Positions 1 through 13,700 of a stretch of DNA of 48,645 nt are shown here, piece after piece. Position 1 is the stretch's first letter. The number at the start of each line of letters is the position of its first letter. Under the pieces are notes generated by a model. It was not told the DNA's origin and did not search any database. It was given only the letters and a program-made list of their open reading frames with translations. The translations under genes were made by a program, and so were the position numbers. Origin of the DNA: Gonium pectorale (taxonomy: Eukaryota; Chlorophyta; Chlorophyceae; Chlamydomonadales; Volvocaceae); assembly GCA_001584585.1 (NCBI GenBank), contig LSYV01000006.1:107256-155900 (forward strand), given 5' to 3'.

Positions 1-960
1 TGGTTCTTCGTTTTTTTACCTACGAACACGTGTCACGATCTGCACGACTTCCTGGGGCTCTGCCCTTTTCCAAGCTTGTATGAAGCTTGAAGCCCCCGTA
101 CCCCCAGCCAACCTACCTGGTTCGGCTGCCGGCCAGGCTGAAAGTGACGCGTCCCATCCTTCGGTCAATGCTGGACCCTCCTTGATCACTCCCGCCCACA
201 GCTGTCCTGCATCAGGACGCTTGGCCCATGCCCCCTCAACGGCCATGGCACACGTGCAACCTGTACTTGCAGCTGGTGCGCACCTGAGTCAAGGCGGACG
301 ACTCCCTCGTTCTGCCACACCAGCGCCCCGAGGTAGGCCCGGGGTAGGCCGGGTAGGCCGGGCATTACACAGCTCCGACGCAGTTGGCGTAGGTAGGGTC
401 CACAGAGTCAGCGCCGCTAGACGCAACGTTCCCTCGCACACCGTTACTCCGCAGGATCGCAGTCACCGCCGCAGTAATCACCACATCCCCCACTGCTCAA
501 ACTTCGGCCTCCTATAGGACTTGGCGTTGCAGTAACACAACGCCGCATAATACCACAAAAACGCACAAATAGCTGTACTCTACGAATGGCTGCGGGCAGC
601 AGCAGGGAACAAATGGAGAGAGCCTAAATACAATAGGGCATATCACTTCAACAGGAAGCAAGCCATATCAACACTAGTCCCGTACCCATTGGGCGACCAC
701 CGAAACGATACCAGACAAAGCATCGACTATCATTACAGCAGCCACACACAGACCGCGGCGTGATGCTTTGTCGAAAACGTGTACTGCTAACTGCATTCCG
801 TTAGAATAAAGCATCAACGGTTAAGTAATGGGCGCATCATTCGTAAATCCGCAACTGTGAACATGATTTAGCGGTCGAAACTGCTGCTCGATTGGGGTTG
901 GCCGGCGACACAACACGTCCGGTGTTGCTGCTAGATACGGGTCACATAGGGAGCGCTACG
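1..960. other. gene-free stretch upstream of the acid phosphatase
   Basis: No reading frame here shows a recognisable domain. A short array of a GTAGGCCGG-like unit lies near 330-362. The last 400 bases are clearly more AT-rich than the rest of the window and probably hold the promoter and 5' leader of the phosphatase gene. I found no convincing TATA box, and no exact phosphate-response GNATATNC site in the parts I checked. Confidence 0.4.
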
Positions 961-3900
961 ATGCTTTCAATTCGTAATGTGGTCCTCGTGGCACTGCTCA
1001 CGATTGCGTGCGGCATGACGGACGGTGACGACGGATGGCTCATCCCTGAGTTCCGCCGCAACCTGCTCGTTGCCGAGGTGCGTCAGTGGCCCCAGTTTTC
1101 GCGACCGAAACGTTCACATCGCTCATCGTCTTCTTATGCATCCACAGGTCGGCGCCGCTGCCTACGAGCACCACAGCGGTGAGCGACGCCTGCATGCGTG
1201 GACTTCTATGGCCGAAAACGACGACATCCGAAACCCTTCCCGCCTCGCATACCCCCTCCTGATCCGCAGTTCCCTGCGACCCCAAGGTTGTGGGCTCCGT
1301 GGCGGCATGCTACTCGCAGTCGCTCCCCGCGGTGCGTCTCTCGGACAGCCGTGCCATGCCTGCGTGATGCTTCTGAGCACCTTGTGCGGCCTGACGCGTG
1401 GTGTGTGATGAGGGGTGTCTCCAGCTTATGTTTCCAGCTGACGAGGGCTGAGGGGGGTTCGGTGATATTTTGCGGGCGCATCCTTCCTCAACCCTCACGG
1501 CCATAGCCTTCGGCCCCGCGACTGCCGTGCGCCACAGTGTCAAGGCGTCAAATAGCCCTCTGCGTCGACCTGGCTCGACCCCTCTGGTGGATGCCTCCCG
1601 TGCTCCGTCCGTCTGGCGTCTGTAAATCCTCACCTCCTGAGATGTTTCGTTGGTGTGCCCTGATGGTCAACGAGCGGTCCTTCATGCCGTACTTGTGTGC
1701 TGTGCCTCAGGTCGGCAATGTTGACTACAAGTGGGGCTCGAAGGAGGTGCGCTGCGGGTTGGGCGTGGTGCAAGCAAGTCGGTGATGGGCGGGGTTGGTG
1801 CGGATACCGTAGTCGGGCTGGAGTGAAGCACGGATATGTGTGTACTGCTCTTGCTCCTGGCGAGGCACACAAGGAGCAGGACAGCGAGCCTGGTAGACTC
1901 GAAGATGGCTTGCGGCTGGGAACTGCCAGGCTGCCACACTGACCGAAGATCCCAACCCCCTGCCCCACATCGCCCCTCCTCGATGCCTCTACGGTCTGGA
2001 TTACCGCATCACCCCGGCCCCCTGCCTCTCTGCTGGCTTCCCATACGCCATTCCCCTCCCAACTCCCCCCCCCCCGCCCCCGGCCCCCAGATTTCGTTCC
2101 CCACCGACGGTGCCCCCTGGGGAGTGCACCTAACGGGGCCCTACCCGGACGGCCGCACCTACCTGGTGTCGTGGTGAGTTGTACGACGGCGTACGTACGG
2201 CATTTGTACGGCGCAGGGCGTAAACCCCACCCTACGAAAAAACGGAATCCTTTCAATCGGGGGCCGTCCGTCTTGGTCGGCCTCCGCGCTCGCGAGCTGT
2301 GCTGCGTTGTGCGTGTGTGTCCCTGGGCGTGGGGTTGGGCAAGCGATCCTCCACCACCACTTCACTTCCTGGAGCCGACATCGACATCGACAATGTTTGC
2401 TGGAGCTGCGGTCCGCTCGCCTTCGGCCATCCTCTATCACAGCCAAGACAATGACTACTATCAAGAACAAGATCGCACGTTCGCTGTCACGCCACCGCTT
2501 TCACACTGGCGTCCTGCGCTCGTCACCCCACATCCTCTTCATCACCCTACAATCATCTTACTTCCCCAGGCCACCTCCATGCCGTACTCGCTGTCGTACA
2601 CACACGCAGGTACACGGGCGGCCCCACCGTGGGCGCCAACCTGACCCTCCCCGACACGAGCAAGGAGGTGGCGACCGCCTCGGTCACGCCCGCAAAGGGT
2701 GAGATTGTGTGTGCGTCCCGTCCCGGGCATAGCGTTTGTGCACAACAGCGGTACCCATGTACGTACGGCGGTACGGCCGGGGCGGCACCGTGCCAGGCCC
2801 TGACCCTGCATCCTCCAAGCGCCATGCACCTGACGCGCAAACACATACAACCACATGCGGCGCCTTCTGCAGTACAGGACTTTGCCGTACCAACACCTTG
2901 CCGCCATCACCACTCTGCAGGCTCGGCCAAGCGCTTCACTGGTCCGGTCATCACCTACCTGCGCGCCTACACTGACCCCACCATGACTAGTGCCCAGTGA
3001 GTGGTTAGCGGTTGGACGGTGCTTCAGGGCTTGCATCGAGACGTTGAGCTGGTGCTCGCTGGGTGCCAACAAACGACAGATGGATCAGCCTAAGACCCTA
3101 ACTGCCTGAACCGCCCCAACCGCCCCAACTGCCCCACCTACCCTAACTGTTTCAACTGCCCCAACCGCCAAACCATCAGGTACCTGTCGCCGCGCATCCA
3201 CCACGTGGTGCTCCGCAACCTGGCGCCCAAGACCTTCTACCGCTACCAGATCAGCGACGCGAGCGGCAAGCTGGTCGGGGCGTACAGCTTCACAACGCTG
3301 CCGTGAGTAGTGTTATGTGTGCGTGTGCAGGTGCAGGTGCCTTAAAGAGCGTCGTACGAGATGTCGTCTTGCGAGGCGCACGCCTGCAGCGCCTGCCTCC
3401 TGTTACGCTAGCTAAGGTGCTGCTGACCAGCTCGCGGAAAGCACGCGCCTTCGGGAAGCTAGCTACATTGCTCCCTCCTAGGGCGACCTGGCCACGGTAG
3501 TTCTCCTCGAGAGACGACTTACGCAACCGCCCCTGACTGACCAGCAACGGCTCTCAGTGGAAGCTACGCTATACGGCAATCACGCAAGACAGCGTGACAC
3601 TCCTTAGGGTTGCGCTCCACCCCTTTTGGGAGTTACGGCATGCCCCCTCCAGATGGGCCCCCCCCCCGCACCGGGTACCTCTGCGCCTCCTCCACGTTCC
3701 CCTCCGCCCACCCATGCTGCTGCCCAGAGTCCGCGATAACGGCCGCGCAGGCAGGCCCGTTCTGGATCAGATTGCTCCCCCGACCCTCCTCTCACAGTCC
3801 CCTTGCTTGCGGCCTCCTCCTTGCGGCCTCCCCTCCGTCAAAGCACAATACCCCCCCCACCTTTCACCTCCTCCATCTTCCCCTTCGCTTTATTTCTAAA

Positions 3901-6900
3901 CCCCCTATCCCCATTCTTTGCCGTTGCCTCCCCCGTATACAGCGTCCGCGAGAGCAGCCGCGTGTACCCGCTCCGCATCGGCCTCATGGCGGACGTTGGC
4001 CAGACCGTAAACAGCAGCGACACGCGCGACCACATGATAGACAGCAAGCCGCAGGTGGGCGGTTGAGGGCGGTTGGCGGGCGGTTGGGGCGGTTGCTGGA
4101 GCGGCTGCTGGAGCGGCTGGGGCAGCCGGTGGTCATTTTCACGTGCGCGCTGCGATGCGCGCAATGATCTTCAACACAACGCACCCCCGGTCTCCCAACC
4201 GCCTGATGCACCATCTGTCAACTGTCAACCGCCAGGTGGTAATCCACGTGGGCGATAACACGTACGCTGACAACTACAACGCCAGCGACCCCGACGTCCG
4301 GGACGGCAAGGGCACCAACCAAAAGTGAGTTGTGGAGGTAGAGGATGCGTTCATTCGTTGGGAGTTGGAACCGAGTATGTTGGGTCCTCGGGTGTCCTTG
4401 TCGGCTTGACAGCCTTCGATTTGTTCGGAAGCTAGCGTGTTATATATATCCGGAACCCTCAGGGTAACAAAGCGCGGCCACCCACCAACTAATTGTGTCG
4501 ATCGTCGAGCACAGCGGCGCCGCCCGCCGTGCCGCGACAAGACAGCTCGACCGCTCATCTACTCAACCGACTGCTTAAGCTCTGGACAGGACACGCGTTT
4601 CATGTCTGCGCCCGCTGACGACCGCACTGCGCGCCGTACCGCGGCCGTCGTACCGATCTTCCGCCGTACCGTTGCCGTACCCGTGCAGGCGCTGGGACTC
4701 GCACGCGGTCATGTGGGAGCCGCTCATGAGCCGTGTGCCGCTCATCAACTGCGCCGCCAACCACGAGCTGGGTGGGTTGGCCTGGCGACGCTGGCCGTAC
4801 GTACGGCTCCCAACTCTGTATGCACGTGCCACTGTAGCCGAAAGTGATGCCGTACGCGGTGTGGGGTCTACGCTTCCACCTGTTGGGCCTGCTTGCGAGT
4901 CTGCAGCTGTCTGACTTTCGGTCCTGCGATGTCCCAGCTTCATTGCTCCAAACCCCGACCCAACCGCGCCGCCCGCCCCCACCCACCCTTCCTGCCCGTC
5001 CCGTTTGCCGCTTTACCTGCAGAGATGAGCGGCATCCCCGCCGTGATCAACTACACCACCTCCACCTTCGCCTTCCCGACCAACTACCCCTTCCAGTCCT
5101 ACTCTGCGCGCTTCCCCGCGCCCGGCGTCACCTCCAACTTTGGTGACATCACCAACAACATGTACTTCGCGACCGTGATCGGCGGCGTGGCCAAGCTCAT
5201 CACGCTCAACAACTACATGCCCTTCCAGCGCGGCAGCCCGCAGTACGAGTGGGCGGTGGCCGAGTTTGCCAAGACGGACCGGCGCAAGACGCCCTGGCTG
5301 TTCGTGCAGGTGGCTATGCGATTGGACGGTTGGGCGATTGGGCGGTTGGGTTGGACGGGAGGTCTGTAGAACCACGGTTGGGGTACGGTGATGGGAGTAG
5401 ACAGTGCTGAAGGTTAAAAGGTAGAGCTGGAAAGGGAATTTGCGGTAGGTCGCAACCATGAAGGAACGCAGGACCGCCCGACGCGCGTGGTCCCGGGACC
5501 TCGGAAACCCCTCCCCGTACAGGTGTACGCCCCTCCCAACGTACGCCCCGGGGGACCCATCTCGGTAGCCTGGCTCTGACATTATCCCCTTCCTTCCCCC
5601 GCCCGAGAACGGCAGTTTCACGCGCCGCCGTACCACTCGTACTATGTGCACTACAAGGAGATGGACTGCTTCATGAGCATCTGGGAGGACATCTTCTACG
5701 AGTGAGCATCTGGGGAATCGGGAGTCGGCGGGAGTTGGGAGCGAGCTGGATAGTTTGCTTCATCCTCATGAGACGCGGCCTCCGGCCGTTACCTGCTGAA
5801 ACCACTGGCTTTATTTCTCCCTCATGTATGTATGCACGCAACCGTCGCCATCTTCAACTATGCCATTGCACGTGGCGCCGCCCGCAGCTGTATGGAACCG
5901 TATAGCTTCCAGCGCCGTAAACCGTATGGCACCACCGCCGTGCACCTTGCGCCCTTTTCCGTACGCACGCGCAGGTACGGCGTGGACATGGTGTTCAACG
6001 GCCACGTGCACGCGTACGAGCGCACCCACCCCATGTACAAGTACCGGCCTGACACGTGCGGACCCATCTACGTGACAATCGGCGACGGCGGCAACGTGGA
6101 GGGGCCGTACCGCAACTACGTGGACGAGATCAACCCCGCGACCAACAAGACTTACTGCGAGGTACGTACGGCACCATGTACGACACTGGGTACGCGTTCC
6201 AGAATTGCGAAAGCCAGCGCTTCCTCTCCAGGCGAGCCCACCTATCTTCCAACCCGCCCTTCTCCCCTGCCCATCCGGCGTGCCTGACATGACACACAGA
6301 CAGGCCCGCCCGCCTTGGTTAAACCTCTCCATCATGATGGACTCTAATTCTGTTGAACCCGAACCCCGCAGGCGCTCAACTACGGCGGCGTGGGCCCCGT
6401 GGCCATGGCTGCCAGCGCGCCCTCGGCCTGGGGCCCGGGCTACCAGCGTATGGCGCACCCGCCCGGCTGCCCCACGCTCACCTTCCAGCCGCCCTCCGGC
6501 GTGGCGGGCGGGCCGCCCCTTGTGCTGCTCAACTCCACGGCCCCCGGCGGCGAGCCGCTGGGCTTCTGCCAGTCCAGCCAGCCTCTGTGGAGCGCCTACC
6601 GCGACCCCAGCTTCGGGCACGCGCTGCTGGAGCTGCAGAGCGACACCGTGGCGCGGTTCCAGTGGTTCAAGAACGTGGAGGGGAACAAGGTGAGCGGATG
6701 GGGGGCGGGGGCAGGTAATGAGCAGGTGAAAGTGCGAGTGAGGGCGGGCGGTGGGGGGTGGGCAGGAGGGAGGCCAAAAACATGCCGCCAGATAGAGGAG
6801 GGCCGAGCGAGGGGACGGCGCGTGCGTGACATGGTTTATTCCCAGCTCAAGAGAGTGCTCAGGAGATGGAGGCATACGACTAACGCAGCTCCCCTCTCAC

Positions 6901-7105
6901 AGATCCCCAGACCCCGCGGCCCTCAGCCGCTCGTACGTCTTGCTTTTACGCGTCCACCGCCCGCTCTGCCAAACCTCTTCATTCCCCTCTTCCCCTCTTG
7001 CCGCCGCAGGTGGCCCAGGATGATGTGGTGCTGGAGCGCCTCGGCTCCTGCCCCAACCGGGTGGCGGGCGCGGCGGGCGGGCGCCGCGCCAGGATGATGG
7101 TGTAG
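961..7105 (+). CDS. purple acid phosphatase (secreted metallophosphoesterase), 13 exons
   Basis: Exons: 961-1077, 2091-2173, 2610-2698, 2921-2996, 3180-3302, 3943-4054, 4236-4324, 4689-4771, 5023-5309, 5616-5701, 5975-6161, 6372-6689, 7010-7105. All junctions are GT-AG, phases agree, and the protein is 581 aa. The first ATG opens a hydrophobic signal peptide (residues 1-18), so the enzyme should be secreted or vacuolar. An N-terminal fibronectin-like part (about 40-165) precedes the catalytic domain. All binuclear-metal ligands of the purple acid phosphatase family are visible: D180 (ADVGQT), D207 and Y210 (GDNTYAD), N254 (NHE), H355 (FHAPYH), and H392 and H394 (GHVHAYER). The C-terminal SFGHALLEL block is also typical. 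The family hydrolyses phosphate monoesters and helps scavenge phosphate; the exact substrate is unknown. An extra small exon inside the 1-kb first intron cannot be excluded. Confidence 0.93.
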
Positions 7106-7347
7106 ACAGAGGGGCACGCGCGTGCAATGCGCATAGATAGATAGCGGTAGCGGCCAACTGCCGCTGGACCGGCACGGGCCCGGTCGCTCCGTCTGGCGCC
7201 CCGCCCGCAGTCGAGCTGGCGGCGGCTGCCCTTCCGGACATTCATATGCTCTCGCTGGGTGCAAGTTTATCATACGTTGCACTCGTCGTACAGTTTCGCT
7301 GGATATCGCTAACTAGCGTGCGGGCATGGCTGCGTTTGCGCGCATAG

Positions 7348-7646
7348 GTTCGTTCGTTCGTTCGTTCGTCTGCGTGCGCGTGCGTGCGGGTGCGGGCGTC
7401 ATGCATTTATTTTCCAGCCAGCCAGCCGGCGTACGAGGCGACCTGCTGTCGGTCGGTCGGTCGGTCGGTCGTGCAGGTCACGCATCGGAGGCTGCTGGCG
7501 CACCCCGCAAGCAGCTCTGTTTTATGCGATCGAGGGCTAGCTACGTGGCTAGAGCAGTGCCAGAGCGTGCGGAGTGGGTGGGGTGGGGGTGGGCTGGACG
7601 CAGTGGGTTTGCGCAGACGCGGAGTTTGTACAGACGCACACACGTG

Positions 7647-7682
<36 letters not shown>
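7348..7682. repeat. three tetranucleotide microsatellites in the phosphatase 3' UTR
   Basis: Runs of GTTC (about 7348-7370), GGTC (about 7447-7470) and CAGG (about 7647-7682, nine units) follow one another within 340 bases, downstream of the phosphatase stop codon and upstream of the candidate TGTAA signal. Confidence 0.9.
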
Positions 7683-7871
7683 CTGCCAAGTATTCCAACA
7701 CTCCTCGACCGCGTGTGTTTTGCACGGCTTCTTGGTTGCCGTACGCACGGCCCGGTAGCGCTGTACTTGCTCATAGCAAAAGCGCGATACTTATATTTTG
7801 ACATGATGCCATGTGAACTGGTGCTGTTGCAGGACGGGCTTGAATTGTCAACCTGTAGTGCACCGGTCTAG

Positions 7872-7876
7872 TGTAA
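7872..7876 (+). terminator. candidate TGTAA polyadenylation signal of the phosphatase gene
   Basis: TGTAA is the standard polyadenylation motif in volvocine algae. This copy lies about 770 bases after the stop codon, a usual 3' UTR length in these algae. It was chosen by position only. Confidence 0.5.
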
Positions 7877-8025
7877 GGGTCTAAATGTCGGGGGTCTGCG
7901 CAGTCCACGCAGCCGGCGTGGACCGACCCACGGGTCAGCAGGCATGCATGAGCAGTGCCTGCCTGATTACGCGACCCGGCCCTGTGTGTGTCAGTGCGTG
8001 TGTGTGGGGGGGGAGTTACATCTCC

Positions 8026-8148
8026 GGGCCGACGCTGGTCAGGGGCACTACCCGCCCCAACGCAAGACCGCCTGAACGCCGCTAGGCGAGTGGTACACCG
8101 CTGTTCCCCCGTGCTCAACCCAAAGAGACAGCCTGCAGCCCTAAGCAA
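8026..8148 (-). repeat. interspersed repeat A, copy 1
   Basis: The reverse complement matches 32141-32266 over about 120 bases with roughly 80% identity by eye. Shared words include GGCTGCAGGCTGTC, GGGGGAACAGCGGT and GGCGGGTAG. No terminal inverted repeats or coding sequence were seen. It lies beyond the 3' end of the phosphatase. Confidence 0.75.
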
Positions 8149-8736
8149 GGGTAAAAGTGTAAAGGGTTTGGGGGATCTATATATAGGGCCCAATCCCGCG
8201 CTTGCTACGATTGAGTCTCGCCAAACGCTGCCTCGACGTACCAAGCGTGTATACCGGTAATGTCTTCCACATGTACGTAGGATGTTGAGCGCCCCCCGTG
8301 ATTCCTACGCTGTGAGAGCGAGCGTAAGAACTGTCGATGTGGCCGCACACTTGCTGCCGTACAAGCCGTACAAGGAGGCGTCGTGTACGTACCCAGGACG
8401 TTGCCTGCCGGCCTGCAGCGGCCGCCTCGCCCCGGGCGTGCTGGTGCGCATATTTTCGATGTGTAGTCGGCTCTGGCTACGTAAGTTCGGGTTGCCAATC
8501 TTCACTGGCGGCAGCGGTCGGTCCTGTGGGTCTACCCCCCCGCCTGCACCGCTGGTGCCCGTCATGCGTGTGCGTATGTGCGATGAGCCCCACTGCCCTA
8601 CTGCCCCACTGCGGGATCGCCCTGTGCCCGATCGAGGATATGCGCGTGTGGGCTTAACGACGCCCTGGTCGTGTGACAGTCCACACGTGTATGGTGAAGT
8701 TCGACAAACCGGGTAAGCTGGTTGGCCGGTCTTTGG

Positions 8737-8985
8737 GGGGGCGGGACGAACGTCACATGTCTTGCTGCCCGCCCGCCCTATTGGAAGCGTCGCGCCTTCG
8801 GGCGTATATGGCCGTAGAGGCGGGCTCCCTCTTTCTGTGCAGGGTTCTCTTTTTTATGGCACGAAAGCGTGTACCGTGTTGTCGAGGGCAGCAGCAGCCG
8901 GGGGGGGGGGTGGCAAAGTTACATGGCGACACCGCAGGGCGGCAGGAAGGGCGTGCGTGGTGGCCACCGCTGTGTGCGCCAGTAT
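8737..8985 (+). repeat. interspersed repeat B, copy 1
   Basis: A direct-orientation match to 21290-21541. The first 105 bases are nearly identical (GGGCGGGACGAACGT, CGTCGCGCCTTCGGG and GCGGGCTCCCTCTT are shared). The remainder is more diverged, but both copies end at a GTGGCCACC word. No coding content was recognised. Confidence 0.75.
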
Positions 8986-9353
8986 GGTAGCCGCACGAGC
9001 CGCCACGGGGGCAACGAACAGCAGCACGAACAGCTGACCTGTGACGGGACCTCGGTCAGGGGGCGTGGGGGTCTCACGACCACTGCGGCTGCGGAGCTGC
9101 GAGGCGTCGTCGGGAGGTGCGTATGTGGGTTGCCGATGCTCTTATGCTCGAATGGACCCGTATGGGCCAACAAGCTTGAATAGCTGCCAGCGGCCACCGT
9201 CGGTGCGCACGCGATACTGATCTGTCGGAGAGGAGCCACCCGCCGTCCCACGGGTCACTCGGGCCCGGGAGAGCGCCAGAAGGGATGGTGCGTGTGTTGC
9301 GGGAGGGGCCGCCAGGCGTCGAGCCACACCTGTGCGGGCCCATGGAAGACGTG

Positions 9354-9419
9354 CTTACAACCGGTGTGTGTACAACCGGTGTGTGTACAACCGTACAACC
9401 GGTGTGTGTACAATAGTAC
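9354..9419 (+). repeat. short tandem repeat, unit about 16 bp
   Basis: The unit ACAACCGGTGTGTGT is repeated four times, the third copy being interrupted by an extra ACAACCGT. It lies in the region expected to be 3' UTR or spacer. Confidence 0.85.
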
Positions 9420-10791
9420 ATACCTTCACACCGTTTCTGTCCTTTTCAGCACCGCCGCGGGCTAGTGCAGCTGCCACTACCACCGTACTGGTCCTACTGG
9501 ACGACGCTTGAGCACTCTGCTGTAACAGGCGAAAGCATCACATCCTAGACGAGTGACCAAGGAAAGCCACACGGAGTGTCGAAGGACACTAACACCTAAA
9601 TCAAGGGGAAACGAAAGTAACGACCAACACACGAGGAGGAGGCAGCATACACGTATTGGAAGCCATGCAAACTTGCACACCGTACGTACCACACGTACGC
9701 AAACGAACCGCCGGCCCCGCCCACACTTGGCGCTGACACTACCTCCCGACGGGCGGCTGGCGGGCAGGCTGCACACATTTATTGGGGGGTTGGGGCTCAT
9801 AAACTGTTACCAGCAGGCCCTCAGAAAACCCCAGAGGTTCAGCAATTCCGTTGGCATATCGTGTGAGCTGCGGGCGTTAGGCAGCCACACTTTCCGCCGT
9901 CACGCAAGTCAGAGCCGCGCCAGAGAAACCGCGTGAGCGAAAAGGTGCTCCAAAACGTAAGACAGTAAAAACCTGCACGGTGTCCGAACATCCTGCACGG
10001 CGCGGCAACCAACCCACATGCAGGCCGCTAGGAATATGAAACGCACCTCCGGCAGCGCGCCGATGCATGCTGCCAGGCCGCGGCGGCTTGGCTGGTGATG
10101 GCGCGGTGCCGGACGAGCTGACCCGCCAGCAGCCTCGCGCGCCCTCGCTGCCCTTGTAAGGCCGTAACGAGCGGCAAACAAACCATATCGTACCACATAT
10201 AAATGAATCCGCGCGTCGTACCAATCGTGTGCACACATGCATCAGACGCCCGCCGCGCGATGCCTCGCCATTCCCACCCCACCCCACCCCAACCCCCCGG
10301 CACCCATCTGCAATCCGCCGATTTCACTGCCTCATCAATATCACCCAAAGCCCACTTGCCACCGCACGCCAGACCATGCACAAATGCATCGGACCATCCA
10401 TACGGACCATCCAGAAGGCTGAAGGGATCACCACTTTGGGCACCTCGCCGTTCTACACTGCGCCATTTGTCTCAGAGCGCCTCGGTGGGAACCCAGCCAG
10501 GCACGGTGGGAACCCCAGCCAGGCCCCTGTGTACGAGACATGAACGGACGCGGAGAAGCCTCGGGGACGCCAAGCGTCGATCCCGAACCGGCACGCAGCT
10601 GCGCCATGTGACACACTGCACAGTTTACGGCACCGTGAAGAAGCTGCCGTACAATCTATCCCGTACGCATGACGTGCCAAATGCACACGCACCGCCTTAT
10701 CCTGTCCGGCCGCTCATCCTCCGTCGAAACGAGACGCATGAAAGCGCGGCGCAGGTTGGCTCGCGGCGGTGTGCTCATCCGGCACCCGCAT

Positions 10792-13700
10792 TCATACCTT
10801 CTCGGCCTGCCCACAGCCAGGCACCTGCCTACCTGCCTCCAGCTGCGGCGGCGAGATGGCGGCCAGTGCGCCCGGCCGCTGCAACGGCTCCGAAACCGTG
10901 ATCGCCACCTCAGCAGACTTCTCAACTGGCTGCTGCCGCAGCAGCTGCTGCCGCGGCGTCGGCAGCGTCGGCGGCGGCACCGTGGCGGCCGCCGCCGCAG
11001 CCGCCGCGGCCTCTACCTCGCGCCAGTGGTTGTAGTTGCGTTCGAAGCAGCGCAGTAGAGGCTTGGCGCCCGGGAAGGCGGCCGCCATGGCGTGCACGAG
11101 CGGCAGCGCCACGAAGTCGAAGAAACCCACCTGCGAAGGATGGACCCACGGGTCAGTCCGGCTAGGTTCAAACAGTCCTTGAAATAAACGGGCATTAGTA
11201 CCGTATAACAGGACGCGGTACCACACTGTAGGCGAAGTCAAAGAGGCAAGCGCACTCTCAAGGTACCATACAACCCGATGATGCCTGCCCGCCTGCCGCC
11301 TGTCTCTCGAGTGCCTCTCGACTGCTACACGACATCTCGGCCGCAATCCTTTCACAGAGACGCAGGAACACACAAACACAAACGCGGCCAGGGCGGTCCC
11401 CCCCCGGCCCCCCAGCCCCCCACCTGGCTCTTGCTGACGCCCTGCTTGGCCCGGTCGAACAGCGGGCTGATGGGCAGGCCCAGCTGGCGCTCGCGGTCGC
11501 CCTGCCGGAAGAACTCCTCCTCCAGCAGCCCCAGCCACCTGCCGGAGGACGCGGAAGAGGCAACCGGCGGCAGCATGGAGGCGGGAAGATGTCAACATTA
11601 CGGTCAACGTTGGAGGCGGTCACGCTACGAAGTGATGCATCCTCGTCATTTGGTAATGGTCTCCTAACGGGGTTGGGCTGCCTCGCCCGCCCGCCCGCCC
11701 GCTCGCTCGCCGCGTGCCGCACCTCTTGTGCCGCTCCAGCTCCGCCCCCAGGTGCCCGATGTCCGCGCACTTGAGGGCCACCTGAGCGTCCGCCGTGGCG
11801 GCAGTAGGGGGTTTGAAAGAAGCTGGGTTTGATAGAGGAAACTGGACGCCAGATGCGTTCGCCCGGCAGTAGGGGGGAAGCAGCAAGGGGGTAAGGGTGC
11901 GGACGCCAGGCCGGCCCACAGAGCGCGCTTGCGACCCAGCGCGGCGGCGCGGCGCGGCGTGGGGCATGCACGGATGCCACCTTGCTTAACACCATGGCCT
12001 CTACAGGGCCACATACACCCCAAGCCCCAAGCTCCAACCGACCCCCCCCCACCCACACACACACACCTCCCCGCAGCATGCACGCACCTGCAGGCTGAGG
12101 ATGCGCTCGGCCTCGTTCAGCGGCACGGGGTCTGCCGGGGGCGCGTCCTCGGGCAGCGCGCCGCCCGGCGGGCCCAAGGGCCGGCCGCTGCGCGCCCAGG
12201 GGGCACCAGGGGCTCAGGCGTGCCGGGCCGGGGACCGAGCGGAGTTCGGGCAGGACAAGGACCAGGCAGGGGCTTACACCCGATGCACACATACACGTAC
12301 ACATGCGCGTGAAGCCCGGTCACCATACCGGGGTGGGGCACGTACGGAGGCTAGCAGGTGGCATCGCGGCCATACCACCGGGCGGGGTCGCTCGCGGTGC
12401 GGGGTCGCTGGCGGTGCACCACACAGGTACTCCAAACTCCATCCGTTCCAGGTCTTCTACCCCATCCCACCCCACCCAAGTCCAGGACCCGTTCTGACAT
12501 GTGTGGCTGGCTGCTCCAACAGGCCAAGTCGGACGGGACCCGCCCCACCAGCCGCCGCCAGGCCCGCGGCGCCTCCCACCCACACCCACACCCGCCCACC
12601 TGAGCTCGCGCTTCGATGCTCCGCCCGCGGCGCTGGGCTCGCCGGCTGCCGCCCCCGCTCCCGCTGAGGCCCCTGCCGCCGGCTTCTGCGAGGTGGTGGA
12701 CTGGCCCGCGGCGTAGGTCTTGAGGCGGTGCGTGGCGGTGAAGTTGTTGAGGATGGCCACGTACTGCTTCATGTCGGTGGCGATTACCAGGTCGATCACC
12801 TGACGAGGGACGGAGGGAGTTGGAGTTGGGGAATGACGGGTTCGGTGAGATCAGGCTGAGATCGGACAGAGGCGGTTGCGCTATCGGGGTGCGCGAAGAG
12901 GGAATCGCCCGCGCTGCAGTCCGCACCGCAGTCCGCATCCATACGTAAACCATCAGCACAGCGCCGGATGGGGGTGGCGCCCATGACGCAGGAACGCCTG
13001 CGTCTCATGGCGGCCCCCAAGGTCTGGCGAGCGGCATAGCTCCGTTGCTTGAGCGGCTCGCTTTCAGCACCTTGGCGCCCCACTCTGCGCATGTCCGCGT
13101 ATGCACACAGAAACCCCCAAGAGCGGCCAAGGCTGCCGCCCGCTCCACCCCATCCCAGCCGCCACCTGCTGCCGGAAGTCGGCGCGCTCTGCCCGCGTCA
13201 TGCCCGCGAACGCATCCAGCTCGGGCCGCTCCGCCACCAGGATGAAGGCGGCGGCGCAGTGGTGGTTCTCCAGCGGGCAGCGGTCGTTGTAGCGCAGCGC
13301 CAGCGGGTGCGAGGTGGCGACCAGGAAGTCGCCCGTCAGACCCGGGTGGCCGTAGTCGTGCACGATCTGCACGCGGCACCGCGGTCAGCAGGCGGTCAGC
13401 GGGCGGTCAGCGGGCGGTCAGCAGGCGGTCCGTCCAGGGGTGCAAATCGCGGTTCGGGTGCGCAGGCTGCGTTGTGCGCATGCCGGGGGGGGCCTAGGTG
13501 CGCCCGAGGTCTGCGACACACAGCAGATGCAGTCCACCCAGACTGGCTCAATGCAGCCGCACCACAACAAACCTGCAGCGGCGCGCGCAGGCCGGGCTTT
13601 CGCCGCAGCGTTCTTCGCCCTCCCCCTCAAGCTCCCGTTCCATCCCCTCCTCCCTTGCCCACACACACAAACCCTCTTGACCTCCACTCCCCACCCCACG

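Larger units (their letters stand above)
7106..10791. other. convergent 3' region between phosphatase and PDE genes
   Basis: No coding potential was recognised. The left part should be the 3' UTR of the phosphatase (to about 7.89 kb); the right part should hold the 3' UTR of the minus-strand PDE gene. Between them lie microsatellites and two interspersed repeats, listed separately. On the minus strand, possible TGTAA motifs occur at 9355-9359 and further left, but which one ends the PDE transcript is unclear. Confidence 0.5.

Noticed and set aside
7447..7682. possible CRISPR-like or origin repeats
   Set aside because: These are simple tetranucleotide microsatellites with no spacers, in a eukaryotic 3' UTR.
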